DNA of 64,000 bases from Sorex araneus (Eukaryota; Chordata; Mammalia; Eulipotyphla; Soricidae). Below are positions 10,374 to 20,567 of this stretch, piece by piece. The notes beneath the pieces were generated by a model. That model searched no databases, was not told the DNA's origin, and saw only the letters and a program-made list of their open reading frames with translations. The stretch spans positions 32,078,939 to 32,142,938 of the forward strand of contig NC_073305.1 in assembly GCF_027595985.1 (NCBI RefSeq), written 5' to 3'. Positions within the stretch are counted from its first letter, which is position 1. Each line of letters opens with the position of its first letter. The position numbers were made by a program, and so were the translations under genes.

Positions 10374-10667
10374 AGGAATGCAGGTGTTCTTGCCTTGGCT
10401 TTACAATGTCTGGGTTCTTCCTACCTCTGAGACAGACGTTATTACCAATTTGATTTTTGCTTGAGTTGGGAGAGATTGTTTCATTCTGAAACCACTCCCA
10501 GAGGCAAGAACCTATCTACAGACAAAAACCTTGAGGTGTCAGGGATTAAATCTGGGGCTCCCATCTACAAAGCATGGACTCACCTCTTCTAACTTTTTTC
10601 CTGTTTTTTTCCCCCTAGAACAGTTTCAGTGCCGCTTTGCAAATGGTAGACTGATTTTCTTTATTTA

Positions 10668-10803
10668 TCTTCAGGCTTACTCCTATGTTTATGCTCAGGG
10701 ATCACCCCTGCTGGGAATTAGGGGATTTAAGGGGGTCCTGGGGATTGAACCTAGGTTGGCTGCATGCAAGGCAAGTGCCCTACCTATTCCATTTCTCTGG
10801 CCC
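10668..10803 (-). mobile_element. SOR-type SINE, tail lost
   Basis: CAGGCTTACTCCTATG to TTTCTCTGGCCCT. Confidence 0.75.
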
Positions 10804-10817
10804 TAAATATGCTCATT

Positions 10818-11165
10818 TTATTTATTTATTTTTAAATTTTTATTTTATTGAATCACCGTGAAAAAAGTTACAAAGCTTTTAGGTTTAAGTCTCAGTCATA
10901 TAATGATCAAACCCCCATCCCTTCACCAGAGCATGTTTCATCACCAAGAACCCCAATATACCCCCCTCCCACACCCACCTCCCCAACTGAGTGGCTAAGG
11001 ATCTTCATTTTATTCTCTCTGTACTTTGAATACTGTCAATATTTCAACAGAGAACTCACTATTATTATTTGGAATTTTCCCCCAACAATCAAACCTGCTG
11101 AAAAGGCATCAGTTGATAATTTGTTTTCCATTGCTGAGAATGAAGATTATATGAGCGCCCACTCG
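10818..11165 (-). mobile_element. LINE 3'-UTR fragment
   Basis: Reverse complement of the CAATAAAA-tailed family: TTTTATTGAATCACCGTG, then CAGTCATATAATGATCAAAC. Similarity may extend to about 11400. Confidence 0.65.
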
Positions 11166-11593
11166 GTTTTGGATTTCTGACATTTTAGCTCAGTTCACAG
11201 TCTAGATGCATTTCTGTAAGAAGCCGCTGGGTGCCAAAATGGGTTAGTAGACCTCCCGGAGCAGTCTTTAAGGAGCAGAGGGACCGTTTTCGTGCACGGC
11301 TGCTCCGGATCTCATCTGGGCGGAGAGCGTGCCGGTAATACCCCCATCCCATGATCTCCTGCACACAACATCACTACAAACTCACAACCCAGAGGTATGA
11401 GTTTGAATTTGCAATATGCTCATTTTAGACATTCTATAGGATTCACATTTTCATTCTGTATCTGCCCTCCAGAGTTTCCAGTTATATCCACGTGCTTCAG
11501 GTAAGGCCTGGGGTGTCACCTGAACCAGCTTCTATTTCCCCACCTTGCTTGGACAAAGATCACCGTTCCTTTTTGGCAGACTATCTCTGAACT

Positions 11594-11767
11594 TTTGGTT
11601 TTTGGTTTTGGGGCCACGTGCAGCAGTGCTCAAGGCTTACTCCTGGCTCTGCACTCAGGGATTACTGTTGGCTAGGCTCAGGAGATCACATAGGGTACTA
11701 GGAATCAAACCCAGGTCAGTTTTGTGCAAGGCAAGTGCCCTATCAACTATACTATTGCTCTAGCCCC
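11594..11767 (-). mobile_element. SOR-type SINE
   Basis: GGGGCCACGTGCAGCAGTG to TATTGCTCTAGCCCC. Confidence 0.8.
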
Positions 11768-11784
11768 ATGGTTCCACTGTGTAT

Positions 11785-11960
11785 TTTTTTTTTTTTTGCT
11801 CTTTTGTCCACACCCAGGGATACTCGGGGCTTACCCCTGACTCTCCAATCAGGATTTACTCCTTGCAGTGCTCAGTGGGACCATATGGGATGCCGGGAAT
11901 CAAACCAGGGTCAGCTGCATGCAAGGCAAGCACCCTACTCGCTGTACTATCCCTCAGCCC
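11785..11960 (-). mobile_element. SOR-type SINE
   Basis: Long T-tract, then TCCACACCCAGGGATACTC to TATCCCTCAGCCC. Confidence 0.8.
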
Positions 11961-12364
11961 ATCATTCTGTCTTACATGGGTTAAGAGTGTGCTGGCTCAG
12001 CCTTACTGAAGGTCTGGGCTGGAGAACTCTTCATGGAGAAGGACTTAACCATCCACCATACAAGTTCAGTGGCATTCCTGGCTTCTTGGCATCAGAACCA
12101 GAGCAACTCCTTGCCCTGCACTAAACTACCTCCAGATACTCTGTGCCCCGGGGAGGTGGCAAAGAACCTGGCGAGAACATTTTTCCTGCCCTTTGTTGTT
12201 GTTGATCTTTGTCGGGGGATGGGGTGCTTGGTTCTCTCTGGGCTTGGCTGTGGGGTGGGCGGGTGGGGGGGGAGGAGGTGGCCTCACAAGCAACACTGAA
12301 ACTGAGTTCAGCAATGGTCCTTCCATTGAGTCACATCCCAGGTCTCCCCCAAACTCATAACTTC

Positions 12365-12366
<2 letters not shown>

Positions 12367-12409
<43 letters not shown>
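12367..12409 (+). repeat. (TG)n microsatellite
   Basis: Sits exactly where the T-tract of the next minus-strand SINE should be. Confidence 0.95.
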
Positions 12410-12410
<1 letters not shown>

Positions 12411-12411
12411 G

Positions 12412-12563
12412 TCTGAGTCACACCTGACAATGCTCAGGGCTCACACCTGGTCCTGCGGTGGGAAATTACTCCTGGCAGTGCTCAGGGGAACCATATGGGA
12501 TGCCAGGGATTGAATACAGGTTGGGCCGTGTGCAAGACAAATGCCTGACTCACTCAGGTCCCA
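12412..12563 (-). mobile_element. SOR-type SINE
   Basis: GAGTCACACCTGACAATGCT onwards; head shortened. Confidence 0.75.
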
Positions 12564-12618
12564 TACTTTCTTTTTCTTTTGCATCTCTGTTTCATACAGC
12601 TGAAGTGGCATTGGTTTA

Positions 12619-13701
12619 TGTGAGTTGGAAAGCGTGGGCACACAGGAGTGTGTTCGGTGGCCAAGAACGGCTCCCCGGGCCACCAAGGGCAACAGAGGAA
12701 CCCAGGAATGGGGCACAGGGAGGAACGGGGAACGGAGGAACTGAGCCCCAGGCTGGTTGGTAACCAGTGACGGTTTATTTCAATCTCATCCTCATCTTTA
12801 CAGCACCATTCTCCCTGCTTCTCTCTTACAGCATAATTATTTCTTCTTTCTTCTCTCCTAGGGTATATATAGAAGTCATGAAGGGTGGGGGCACACATAG
12901 GTGGGGTTGGCTATTACCATAACAACAAACAGATGTAAAGTCACTCCTTCAGGGGAAGTCCTAGGAGATTAATTCAAGGACAAAATCTCATCTGAGGGTT
13001 CAGCACTCTAGATGACTAGGAGATCCGCTCAAGGGTAGGGTTCCGTCTAAAGGCTATTACTTTCTCCTTTCCTTAGCTAGTAATCCATTTAAACAATCAA
13101 ATTAAATTTACTTCTTACTAATATTTCTAGTCATTTTGTATGAACACGGTAAGAGACATATTTAGCGTCAACAGGGGCTCTTCCTGGGGACATCTTGCAG
13201 ACTACAGTCCTCAGGCCAGGTTAGTCTTTCCTAACCCCAGCCGGGTCCTTATTCAGTTACTTCTTTGGGGGCCATGACAGAGTTTGCTCCATGATCATGC
13301 TCTTAACATTATTTTTAGCTTGTCCCTTTTCGATGCCAGGGTAGCTTATAGCTTGCCTTGGGTCCATCGTTGTCCCTCACTGGAACCCTCTTTTTGGGAG
13401 TGTTAGGAAGTAAGGGAAACTTGGCTTAAGTCAAGTAAATATGATGGATGCCCAGGAATAAATATTATTTGGAGCCAACTAACTCCCATGTTACAAAAGC
13501 ATAACATCAACTTTCATCCTGTGTCTATACAAAAAGGACATTGCTAAACCATGTAGAGGACATAAAGGAAAGAGAAAATCAATATAGGATTAGGAGTGTC
13601 TGATGGAATTGGGTGTGCCTCAGGAGCACTGTTGGTGGGAGTAACTCAATAAGACTAAACTCCCTGCAGGAGGAGCAAGGACAAACCAATGTTATCCAAC
13701 A
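12619..13701 (-). mobile_element. Solo LTR of an endogenous retrovirus (copy 3), 1083 bp
   Basis: Flanked by an exact 6-bp TSD GGTTTA (12613-12618, 13702-13707). On the minus strand it starts TGTTGGATAACATTGG and ends in CA. A minus-strand TATA-like TATATATACC lies at about 12858-12867 and AATAAA at 12774-12779, giving a U3-R-U5 order. No internal genes remain, so this is a recombined solo LTR. It is the best reference copy for the family. Confidence 0.85.
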
Positions 13702-13835
13702 GGTTTACACTAATATACTTATTTTTTAGAGGTACAATATTCTACAACTCTCTCACCATCAAAGAATCAGTATCCCACCACCACTGTCCAGAGCACCCTT
13801 GGTTGGTAACCTCCAATCTGACAGCATTTTGTTTA

Positions 13836-14017
13836 TTTTATTTTACTTTTTTGTTTTTTGGGTCACACCTGGCAATGCACAGGGGTTACTCCTGGATCTG
13901 TACTCAGGAATCATCCCTGGCGGTGCTCAGGGGACTATATGGGATGTGGGAATCGAACCCAGGTCGGCCGCGTTTCAAGGCAAACGCCCTACCCGCTGTG
14001 CTATTGCTCCAGCCCCT
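13836..14017 (-). mobile_element. SOR-type SINE with TSD
   Basis: TGACAGCATTTTG / TGACTGCATTTTG flank it. Confidence 0.9.
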
Positions 14018-14029
14018 TGACTGCATTTT

Positions 14030-14160
14030 GATGTTGGGTTTTGAACCACACCGTGGGAATGCATCACTTGTGGTGGTGCTCAGGGGCCAGCGTGGGGATG
14101 AACCCCACTTCCTATAAGCAAAGTAAGTGTACCAGCTGTGGGAAATGCCTCCCAGCCCAG
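14030..14160 (-). mobile_element. Degraded SOR-type SINE
   Basis: Similarity in AACCACACCGTGGGAATGC and GGTGGTGCTCAGGGG only. Confidence 0.5.
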
Positions 14161-14229
14161 GAACCTCACTTCTGTTATCAGAATCTAAGGATTGATTTTC
14201 ACTGGGTGTTGTCCCCTTGCTCTGTTTCT

Positions 14230-14402
14230 TTTATTTTTGTTTGGGGGCCTCAGCTGGTGGTACTTGGGGCGGGGAGTACTTCTAACTTGTTGTTCAGGGT
14301 CACTTCTCGTGGTGCAGGGCCCATATGGTGCCGGGGATCATACCTGGGTCTCCAGCATGCTAAGCAAGCATCCAGCACATTGAAGTATCTCTCTGATCTC
14401 CT
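14230..14402 (-). mobile_element. SOR-type SINE, old
   Basis: GGGGGCCTCAGCTGGTGGTA to TATCTCTCTGATCTC. Confidence 0.65.
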
Positions 14403-14431
14403 CTGTTTTCCAATGTGCAGCCTGAACGAGA

Positions 14432-14567
14432 ATATCTGATCTTTGCCTTTCTCCTCTGTCTTATTTCACTTAATACCCTCCAGCTTCATCCATGTTGGCA
14501 GTAAATGTAAGGTTCTATTTTTTTCCAACAGCTAAGAAGTATTTTGCTTTGCATATACACTATAATT
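14432..14567 (-). mobile_element. LINE-1 ORF2 fragment
   Basis: TTTCACTTAATACCCTCCAG and CTTCATCCATGTTGGCA are typical antisense L1 ORF2 3' sequence. Confidence 0.7.
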
Positions 14568-14748
14568 GTTTTTTCTTTTCCTTTTGGATTTTTGGGCCAC
14601 ACCTGGCAGTGCTTAGGGCTTACTCTTAACTCTGCTCAGAGATCACTCTTGGTAGAGTTCAGGGGGCCATATACGGTGCTGGGATCAAACCCTGGTCAGC
14701 CACATGCAAGGCAAGCACCTTACTCACAGTACTATCTCTAAGGCCCCT
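14568..14748 (-). mobile_element. SOR-type SINE
   Basis: TTTTTGGGCCACACCTGGC to CTATCTCTAAGGCCCC. Confidence 0.8.
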
Positions 14749-14756
14749 TCTCCATC

Positions 14757-14948
14757 TTTTTTTTGTTTTTTGTTTTTGTTTTTGTTTTTTGGGTCACATC
14801 TGGCAGTGCTCAGAGGTGATTCCTGGTTCTGCATTCAAGAATTACTCCTGGCAGTGCTCAGGGGAACATATGGAATGCTGGGGATCGAACCCGGGTTGGC
14901 TGCGTGCGCAAAACCAGCACCCTATCTGCTGTACTATCACTCTGGCCC
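14757..14948 (-). mobile_element. SOR-type SINE, full length
   Basis: (TTTTTG)n tail; ends TATCACTCTGGCCCT. Confidence 0.85.
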
Positions 14949-14949
14949 T

Positions 14950-15095
14950 CGGGGGAGTTTTGATTGTCAGGCTCTCATACCTAGTGGTGCTTGCTCTGGA
15001 CTCTTTGCTCCTGTCTCTGTGCTCAGGGTTGCTCCTGGATCTGTGCTCAGGAATCACTCCAAGCAGTGCTCAGGGGACCATATTGGTGTTACTAT
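14950..15095 (-). mobile_element. SOR-type SINE, tail half
   Basis: Carries a duplicated CTGTGCTCAGG segment; the head is missing. Confidence 0.55.
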
Positions 15096-15135
15096 GTCTC
15101 CTGCCCTCAAAGGAACTATTTTAAAACCTAGACCC

Positions 15136-15320
15136 AGGGCCCAGAAAGATAGTACAGCGGGTAGGGCATTTGCCTGGCATGTGACTGACCTGGATTTGAT
15201 CTCTGGCATCCCATATGGTCCTCTAAGCACCACAAGGAGTGAGTCCTGGGTTCAGAACCAGGAGTAACCCCTGAGCATTGTTGTGTGACCCCAAAAGGCA
15301 AACAAACAAACAAAAAACCA
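15136..15320 (+). mobile_element. SOR-type SINE
   Basis: GGGCCCAGAAAGATAGTACA; tail (CAAA)n. Confidence 0.85.
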
Positions 15321-15429
15321 ACCAAACAAAAAAACCCACCCCAATCCAACAAACACAGTTTGAAGAATGTCAAGGTTTCTCTTTTTAGATGCATGTTTCA
15401 TTTTTATCCCCCCTTAATCTCCACCACGC

Positions 15430-15617
15430 TTTTTTTGGGGGGGCAGGGGGAGGGCCACACTTGGTGTGCTCAGGGGTTACTCCTGGCTTTGTACTCAGCC
15501 AGAATCATTCCTGGTGGTGCTCAGGGGACCATATGGGATAGCTGGGAATAGTCCTGGGTCGGCCACATGCAAGGCAAACGCCCTGTGTGCTATCTCTGTG
15601 CTATCGCTCCAACCCCT
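15430..15617 (-). mobile_element. SOR-type SINE
   Basis: Just upstream of the candidate CCR4 promoter; small internal duplication (TGTGCTATC). Confidence 0.8.
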
Positions 15618-15654
15618 CCTCCATGCCTCTTAACTTCTAATTTGGCGAAGTAGG

Positions 15655-15698
15655 TGACTCAGAGTCATTCATTTTCTGCTTCTCGCTTTGATATAAAA
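15655..15698 (+). promoter_or_regulatory. CCR4: Candidate CCR4 promoter (AP-1 site plus TATA box)
   Basis: A consensus AP-1 site TGACTCA (15655-15661) lies 31 bp before a TATAAAA (15692-15698) in the only substantial repeat-free stretch upstream of CCR4. The following ~120 bp end in a strong splice donor. Human CCR4 has an untranslated first exon, and AP-1 factors are known to act on its promoter. That this is the shrew CCR4 promoter is inference from position and signals. Confidence 0.4.
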
Positions 15699-15721
15699 CC
15701 CGCTTGAACTCTGCGTAGACG

Positions 15722-15844
15722 GTGGGGGGGGAGGGGGGCCGAGGCTGCGCCCACAGGAAGCCCCGCTCCTTCAAAGGCACCTGCCTCTCTCTGTAAGCCC
15801 ATGTGGCCTCCCACAGCGACCTCAGGCCACCTCAGGAGAGCGAG
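15722..15844 (+). other. CCR4: Candidate noncoding first exon of CCR4
   Basis: The start is set about 25 bp after the TATA box and the end by the donor GCGAG/GTAAGT (15845-15850). The matching acceptor TTCTTCTCACAG is at 20477-20488, giving a 4.6-kb intron filled by SINEs. Sequence is GC-rich with a poly-G stretch. No comparison with a transcript was possible; an alternative donor-bearing block lies at about 9.6-9.9 kb. Confidence 0.4.
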
Positions 15845-16096
15845 GTAAGTGTGGAGAAAGGGGGGCTGCTGCCGGGGCGTCAGGCCGGGCACTGTTTTCT
15901 AGACAGCTGCGGGGACCCAGGAGCCCTGCGATCTCCCCACTCAGCCTGCTTTCACACGGGGGCTCCTTGCAGCTCTCGGGAGCTTACCCACAGCAGCTCC
16001 TACTGCACCCCAATCCCCCTGATGAGCTTTTACACTCGTAGGCTCACTCCCTGCACATACCCAGCGAGAGTTCACACACTCAGAGGCTGCAGAGAA
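15845..16096. other. Unique GC-rich DNA after candidate exon 1
   Basis: Repeat-free; no coding similarity recognised. Confidence 0.4.
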
Positions 16097-16300
16097 TTTT
16101 TTTTTTGCGGGGGGGGGGAGGTGAGGGGATGGCACATGGTTCATGATTGCACTCAGTTGTGTTCGGGATTACTCCAGACTCTGTGCTCAAGGGTCATGCC
16201 TGGTCAGGCGTGGGGGAGCTGACCGGGTGCTGGGGATGGAAATGGGGTTTGCCACGTGCAAGGCCAGAACCTGACCCACTGGACTATATCTCTGGCTCTT
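16097..16300 (-). mobile_element. SOR-type SINE, old
   Basis: G-rich replacement after the T-tract; ends TATATCTCTGGCTCT. Confidence 0.65.
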
Positions 16301-16337
16301 CCACAGAGAATTTTCAGAAGAAGGAGAAACTGTTCTT

Positions 16338-16538
16338 TCCTTTTTTTTTTTTTTCTTTTTTCTCTTTTTGGCTTCTTGGGCCATCCCGAGCAATGTTCAG
16401 GGGTTATAAGGTCCTGGCTCTGATTTCAGGAATTACTTCTGGCAGTCCTCGGGGAACCAAATGGGATGCAAGAGATTGGAAACGGGTTGGCCATGTGCAA
16501 GGCAAATGCTCTGCCCACTGTACTATCTCTCCGGCCCC
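16338..16538 (-). mobile_element. SOR-type SINE (left SINE of inverted-pair module A)
   Basis: TTCTTGGGCCATCCCGAGC to TATCTCTCCGGCCCC. Confidence 0.8.
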
Positions 16539-16767
16539 AAAAGGAGTGACTTTTCTTCTTTGGGATTCTATTTACACTCCTTGGCCAAGAAACACCCGGC
16601 GAGTAAGAATCACTCCAAGAATGTGCCGGCAGCCTGTTTAAGTTTTTTTGTTTAACACTTCTGCCTCTAGTTTCATGTGATTTCCACAGACAAAGCGGCA
16701 GGGCAAGTCTAGAATTGTCATTCATTTACTTCCAGATTGAGTTTTTGATGAAGGATCATCTGGCGGT

Positions 16768-16903
16768 TTGGGGCCATGTGCAACTATGTTCAGGGGCTAC
16801 CTCTGGCTGTGGGCTCAGGGGCTGCTCCCAGTGGGGTTCTGGGGACTTTTCAAAGCAGGGTCGGCCACATGCAAGGCAAATGCCTTAACTACCTTGACCA
16901 TCT
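16768..16903 (-). mobile_element. SOR-type SINE (right SINE of module A)
   Basis: GGGGCCATGTGCAACTATG to AATGCCTTAAC; diverged, head end lost. Confidence 0.65.
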
Positions 16904-17002
16904 GGTGTACTAGATATTTGTTTAAGAAACTTTTGGGGAGACTCTGCAAGGCACTAAGTTTTCTTTGCAGGAGGACTCCCAGATTTCTCCCTTGCAAACA
17001 CA

Positions 17003-17182
17003 GTTTTTTTTTTGTTATTTGTTTGGTTTGGGGGGCACACCCCGTGATGCTTAGGCTTTGCTCCTGACTTTACACTTATGGATCACTGTGGCAGTGCTCC
17101 AGGGACCATATGGGATGCTGGGGATCAAACCCGTTGGGCAGCGTGCAGAGGAAGCACTCTCCCCGCTGTGTCACTCAGGCCC
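17003..17182 (-). mobile_element. SOR-type SINE
   Basis: GGGGGGCACACCCCGTGATG to GTGTCACTCAGGCCC. Confidence 0.75.
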
Positions 17183-17593
17183 AGCGAAGACAACATTTGA
17201 GTGTGTGTGTGGTGGTGAAGGTGTGAGGTGGGAGTGGAGTGGATGTGAGGTTCAGACCATGTGAGCAAAGTTTTGGTTTTTTTTTTTTTTATATATTTTG
17301 GTGGTGGCGGGGACAGAACTTATCAGAAGGAGTCTAATAGGGAACATAGGGGCCATTCAGAAGGAAGCCAGACAAGGTGACCTTCACCTGAAAGTCCCTT
17401 ATTTCTACTCCTTCTGATTCACGTGTGAATATATGAGAGACTTTCAGGCTCTTACCTCTGCATCTGACGGCTCAGAGAGGAAACGAAGGTGGCTGTGAGC
17501 CCATGTGTCACTTTCAGAAGGTCTAGCTTTGGCTGCCAATTGAGGTAGGAAGTGAGGGTAACTGGGGAAGTGGCAATTTTATTGTGTTTAATT
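17183..17593. other. Unique intronic DNA
   Basis: No repeat or exon recognised. Confidence 0.4.
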
Positions 17594-17738
17594 TTTTATT
17601 TTGTGTTTTTTGGGGATTCACTCTGTGGTGCTCAGGGAGCACTCCTAGCTCTGGGATCACTCCTCGTGATGTCAAGGATCAAACCTGGGTTGGCTGTATA
17701 CAAAGCACATGCCTCATCTCAACCCATCTCTCCAGCCT
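17594..17738 (-). mobile_element. SOR-type SINE, old
   Basis: GGGGATTCACTCTGTGGTGC to ATCTCTCCAGCC. Confidence 0.7.
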
Positions 17739-17824
17739 ATGGGAGTCATTTGACTTCCTTTTGCTCTATGTCTTTTCTAGATATGCCCTTCATTCCCACT
17801 CGGAAAGGATTCTATGCATCAGAT

Positions 17825-17827
<3 letters not shown>

Positions 17828-17875
<48 letters not shown>

Positions 17876-17879
17876 TGCG
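17828..17879 (+). repeat. (TG)n microsatellite
   Basis: Ends GCGCGTGCG and runs directly into a minus-strand SINE body. Confidence 0.95.
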
Positions 17880-18032
17880 CTCAGGGCTTATTCCTGGCTC
17901 TGTGCTTAGGGATCACTTCTGGTGAGCTCAGGGGGTCATATGTAGGGCTGGGGATCAAACCCGGATCAGCTGTGTGCAAGTCAAAAGTCAAGCACCCTGT
18001 CCAATGTACTATCTCTCTATCTCTCCAGCCCC
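17880..18032 (-). mobile_element. SOR-type SINE, tail replaced by TG tract
   Basis: Starts at GCTCAGGGCTTATTCCTGG; ends CTCTCCAGCCCC. Confidence 0.75.
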
Positions 18033-18040
18033 CAGATTGT

Positions 18041-18207
18041 ATTTTTTTGGAGGGGGGGGGCACATCTGGCAATGTTCTGGGTTACTCTGCACTCAGGAAT
18101 CACTCCTGGCAGTGCTCAGGGGACCATCATAGGGGATGCCGGGGACCAAACCCAGATTGGCCGCGTGCAAGTAAGTGCCTCACCTTCTGTACTAGAACTC
18201 TGGCCCT
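18041..18207 (-). mobile_element. SOR-type SINE
   Basis: GCACATCTGGCAATGTTCTG to AGAACTCTGGCCCT. Confidence 0.75.
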
Positions 18208-18668
18208 GCAGCCCCCTCTTTTTTTTTTTTTTAAATGTGCTTTTGACAAAAACATCTGCTTCCAGGAGCTCCATTTGCAGGTGCCGTGTGAGCTCAGGGG
18301 ATGCGGCAGGGGTGCCGGGGCTGCCCGCGCCATCTCCCAGGAGCTCAGGGTTTTGTGGTGTCTTCACACCGTGGAAACCAACAGTTGCCACAAACCAAAG
18401 TCTTTATCTCCCCCACTCACCTTGTCACACTTGCACCGAGTCTCCTAGATTTGGTTACTGTGAATCACTGGCACTCGGGGCCTGAAGAGCAAGTCACGGC
18501 CGTGTGGACTTTAGAGGTCATTCATCCTGCCCAGCGTCTCAGAACTCTCCAGCTCAGTCTGTTTGCTGGACGCGGAGTACTGGCCTGTAGTGGGAAGGAA
18601 ACATTAAGCGAACATGCTTTGGCATCCACAAAGTACAAAGCATGCAGGAAGAATTAGACTTCAGTGGT
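18208..18668. other. Unique block in CCR4 intron
   Basis: About 450 bp free of repeats apart from one T-run. No exon is recognised; it could be an enhancer or merely unclassified. Confidence 0.35.
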
Positions 18669-18831
18669 CTTTTTTTTTTTTGGTGGGGGAGGGTGGTTTG
18701 AGTCACACATGTGTGCTCAGAAATCATTGCTGGCGGTGCTCAGGAGGGATCCTATGTGGTGCCAGGGGTTGAAGTGGCGCCAGCCATGTGCCAGGCAAAT
18801 GCCTTGCCTGCGGTAGCATCTCTTCAGCCCC
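18669..18831 (-). mobile_element. SOR-type SINE
   Basis: GTTTGAGTCACACATGTGTG to ATCTCTTCAGCCCC. Confidence 0.75.
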
Positions 18832-18840
18832 AGAAATGAA

Positions 18841-19016
18841 ATTTTTTTCATTTGTTTGTTTCTTGGGACCAAACAAAACTGGCAACTTACTCCTGGCTCT
18901 GTGCTCAAGGATCACTCCTGGCACTGCTGAGGGGACTATATGGGGTACATGGATTGAACTCGACTTGGCTGTGTGGAAGGGAAGCACCCTGCCTTCTGCA
19001 CTACCTCTCCAGCCCC
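18841..19016 (-). mobile_element. SOR-type SINE
   Basis: TTTGTTTCTTGGGACCAAAC to CTACCTCTCCAGCCCC. Confidence 0.75.
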
Positions 19017-19122
19017 AGGAATTAGAATTTTCATATAAAGGCAAGTTAACAGCCTGATTTTATTCTAGCCTAATAATTGCCTAAGAAATTTCTAAAATTT
19101 TGTATTTTTGGTTTTAAGGGAA

Positions 19123-19124
<2 letters not shown>

Positions 19125-19176
<52 letters not shown>
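19125..19176 (+). repeat. (TG)n microsatellite
   Basis: Again at the tail end of the following minus-strand SINE. Confidence 0.95.
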
Positions 19177-19179
<3 letters not shown>

Positions 19180-19326
19180 ATGGGCCACACCTAGCAGTGC
19201 TCTATATTTACAGGCTCTGCACTTACAGATCACTCCTCAGGGGCTTGGGGGATCATATGGAATGCTGAGGATCAAACCCGGGTTGGTTGTGTATACTTTA
19301 TCCTCTGTACTAGCTCTCTTACTCCA
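19177..19326 (-). mobile_element. SOR-type SINE, old
   Basis: GGGCCACACCTAGCAGTGCT to TAGCTCTCTTACTCCA. Confidence 0.75.
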
Positions 19327-19337
19327 ACGTGTAGATT

Positions 19338-19710
19338 TTTTTTGTTTTGTTTTTGGGTCACACTTGGCAATGCAGAGGAGTTACTCCTGGCTCTGCACTC
19401 AGAAATTACTCCTGGGGGCTGGAACGATAGCACAGCGGGTAGGGCGTTTGCCTTGCACGCAGTCGACCCGGGTTCGATTCCCAGCATCCCATATGGTCCC
19501 TTGAGCACCGCCAGGAGTGATTCCTGAGTGCATGAGCCAGGAGTAACCCCTGTGCATCGCCAGGTGTGACCCAAAAAGAAAAAAAAAAAAGAAAAAAAGA
19601 AAGAAATTACTCCTGGTCATGCTCAGGGGACCATAAAGGATGTTGGGAATCGAACCTGGGTCGACCGCGTGCAAGGCAAATGCCCTACCCGCTGTGCTAT
19701 CACTCCAGCC
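19338..19710 (-). mobile_element. SOR-type SINE host interrupted by another
   Basis: Two halves (to 19415 and from 19602) make one continuous minus-strand copy. Confidence 0.9.
19416..19601 (+). mobile_element. SOR-type SINE nested in a SINE
   Basis: Full length, opposite orientation to its host, exact 15-bp TSD AGAAATTACTCCTGG (19401-19415, 19602-19616). Confidence 0.95.
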
Positions 19711-19731
19711 CAACCAATGTGTAGTTATTTT

Positions 19732-19908
19732 ATTTTATTTTTTTTGCTTTTTGGGTCACACCCCTCGATGCACAGGGGTCACTCCTGACTCTGCACTCAG
19801 GAATCACCCCTGGCGGTGCTCAGGGGACGATATGGGTTGCTGGGATTTGAACCTGGATCGGCCGCGTGCAAGGCAAATGCCCACCCACTGTGCTATTGCT
19901 CCAGCCCC
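19732..19908 (-). mobile_element. SOR-type SINE, young
   Basis: Flanked by CCAATGTGTAG on both sides; the same word with one change (CCAACGTGTAG) also precedes the copy at 19338. Confidence 0.9.
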
Positions 19909-20060
19909 CCAATGTGTAGATTTTTAACTTGATTTTTTCCTTTCCTGGGTAGAGAGCTGTTGGGGGTAGCAATCAGTCTCACCATCCTTACAAGTGACTC
20001 CAGTCACTCCTGGCAATGGGGTTTCTGTTTAGAAACACATTCTCGGAAAAACACCCTCGA

Positions 20061-20221
20061 GGGGCTGGAGAGATAGCACAGCGGGTAGGGCGTTTGCCTT
20101 GCACGCGGCCGACCCGGGTTCAAATCCCAGCATCCCATATGGTCCCCTGAGCACGGCCAGGGGTAATTCCTGAGTGCAAAGCCAGGAGTAACCCCTGTGC
20201 ATCGCCAGGTGTGACCCAAAA

Positions 20222-20256
<35 letters not shown>
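20061..20256 (+). mobile_element. SOR-type SINE, young, long A tail
   Basis: About 30-nt uninterrupted A tail and TSD AAAAACACCCTCGA; lies ~230 bp before the CCR4 coding-exon acceptor. Confidence 0.95.
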
Positions 20257-20258
<2 letters not shown>

Positions 20259-20488
20259 ACCCTCGAAAGGTTTTTTCACACCTGTCTGAAAATGTGAGAG
20301 CTGAGGTGCCCAGCAGAGGACTGAGGAAGGTGGCGAGTAGGGCTCTGGGCTCTGGCTAACGTGGCTGCAGTACCTGGTGAGGGCTGGGGCCGCTGCATGT
20401 GGGATGGTTGGGGCGTGGCGGGGCCAAGACCCCAAACACGATGGAGCAGCTGTGCTCAGCACCACTGTGTTTGGTTTTCTTCTCACAG

Positions 20489-20567
20489 AAATCCTGTTTG
20501 CTCTTCCCTCGTGAGCAGCTTCTGTCAGGGCGCAGACCCCACTTGGAGGAACCTGTTCGGCGCCAAA
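20489..20567 (+). other. CCR4: CCR4 coding-exon acceptor and 5' UTR
   Basis: The acceptor is TTTTCTTCTCACAG (AG at 20487-20488). The 79-nt leader has no upstream ATG. The frame is open back to 20361, but that stretch crosses the acceptor and has no CCR4 similarity, so it is not coding. Confidence 0.65.

Larger units (their letters stand above)
16338..16905 (+). repeat. Inverted-pair module, copy A
   Basis: SINE, ~230-bp unique core (about 16539-16767), SINE. The same three-part unit recurs in reverse complement at about 40560-41105; the core is around 90% identical by eye. Key shared segments are CACTCCAAGAATGTGCC and TCACATGAAACTAGAGGC (as read on copy A's minus strand or copy B's plus strand). 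Confidence 0.8.

Noticed and set aside
20361-20567. In-frame upstream extension of CCR4 by 69 codons
   Set aside because: It crosses the splice acceptor at 20487-20488 and matches no CCR4 protein; the family start is MNPT at 20568.
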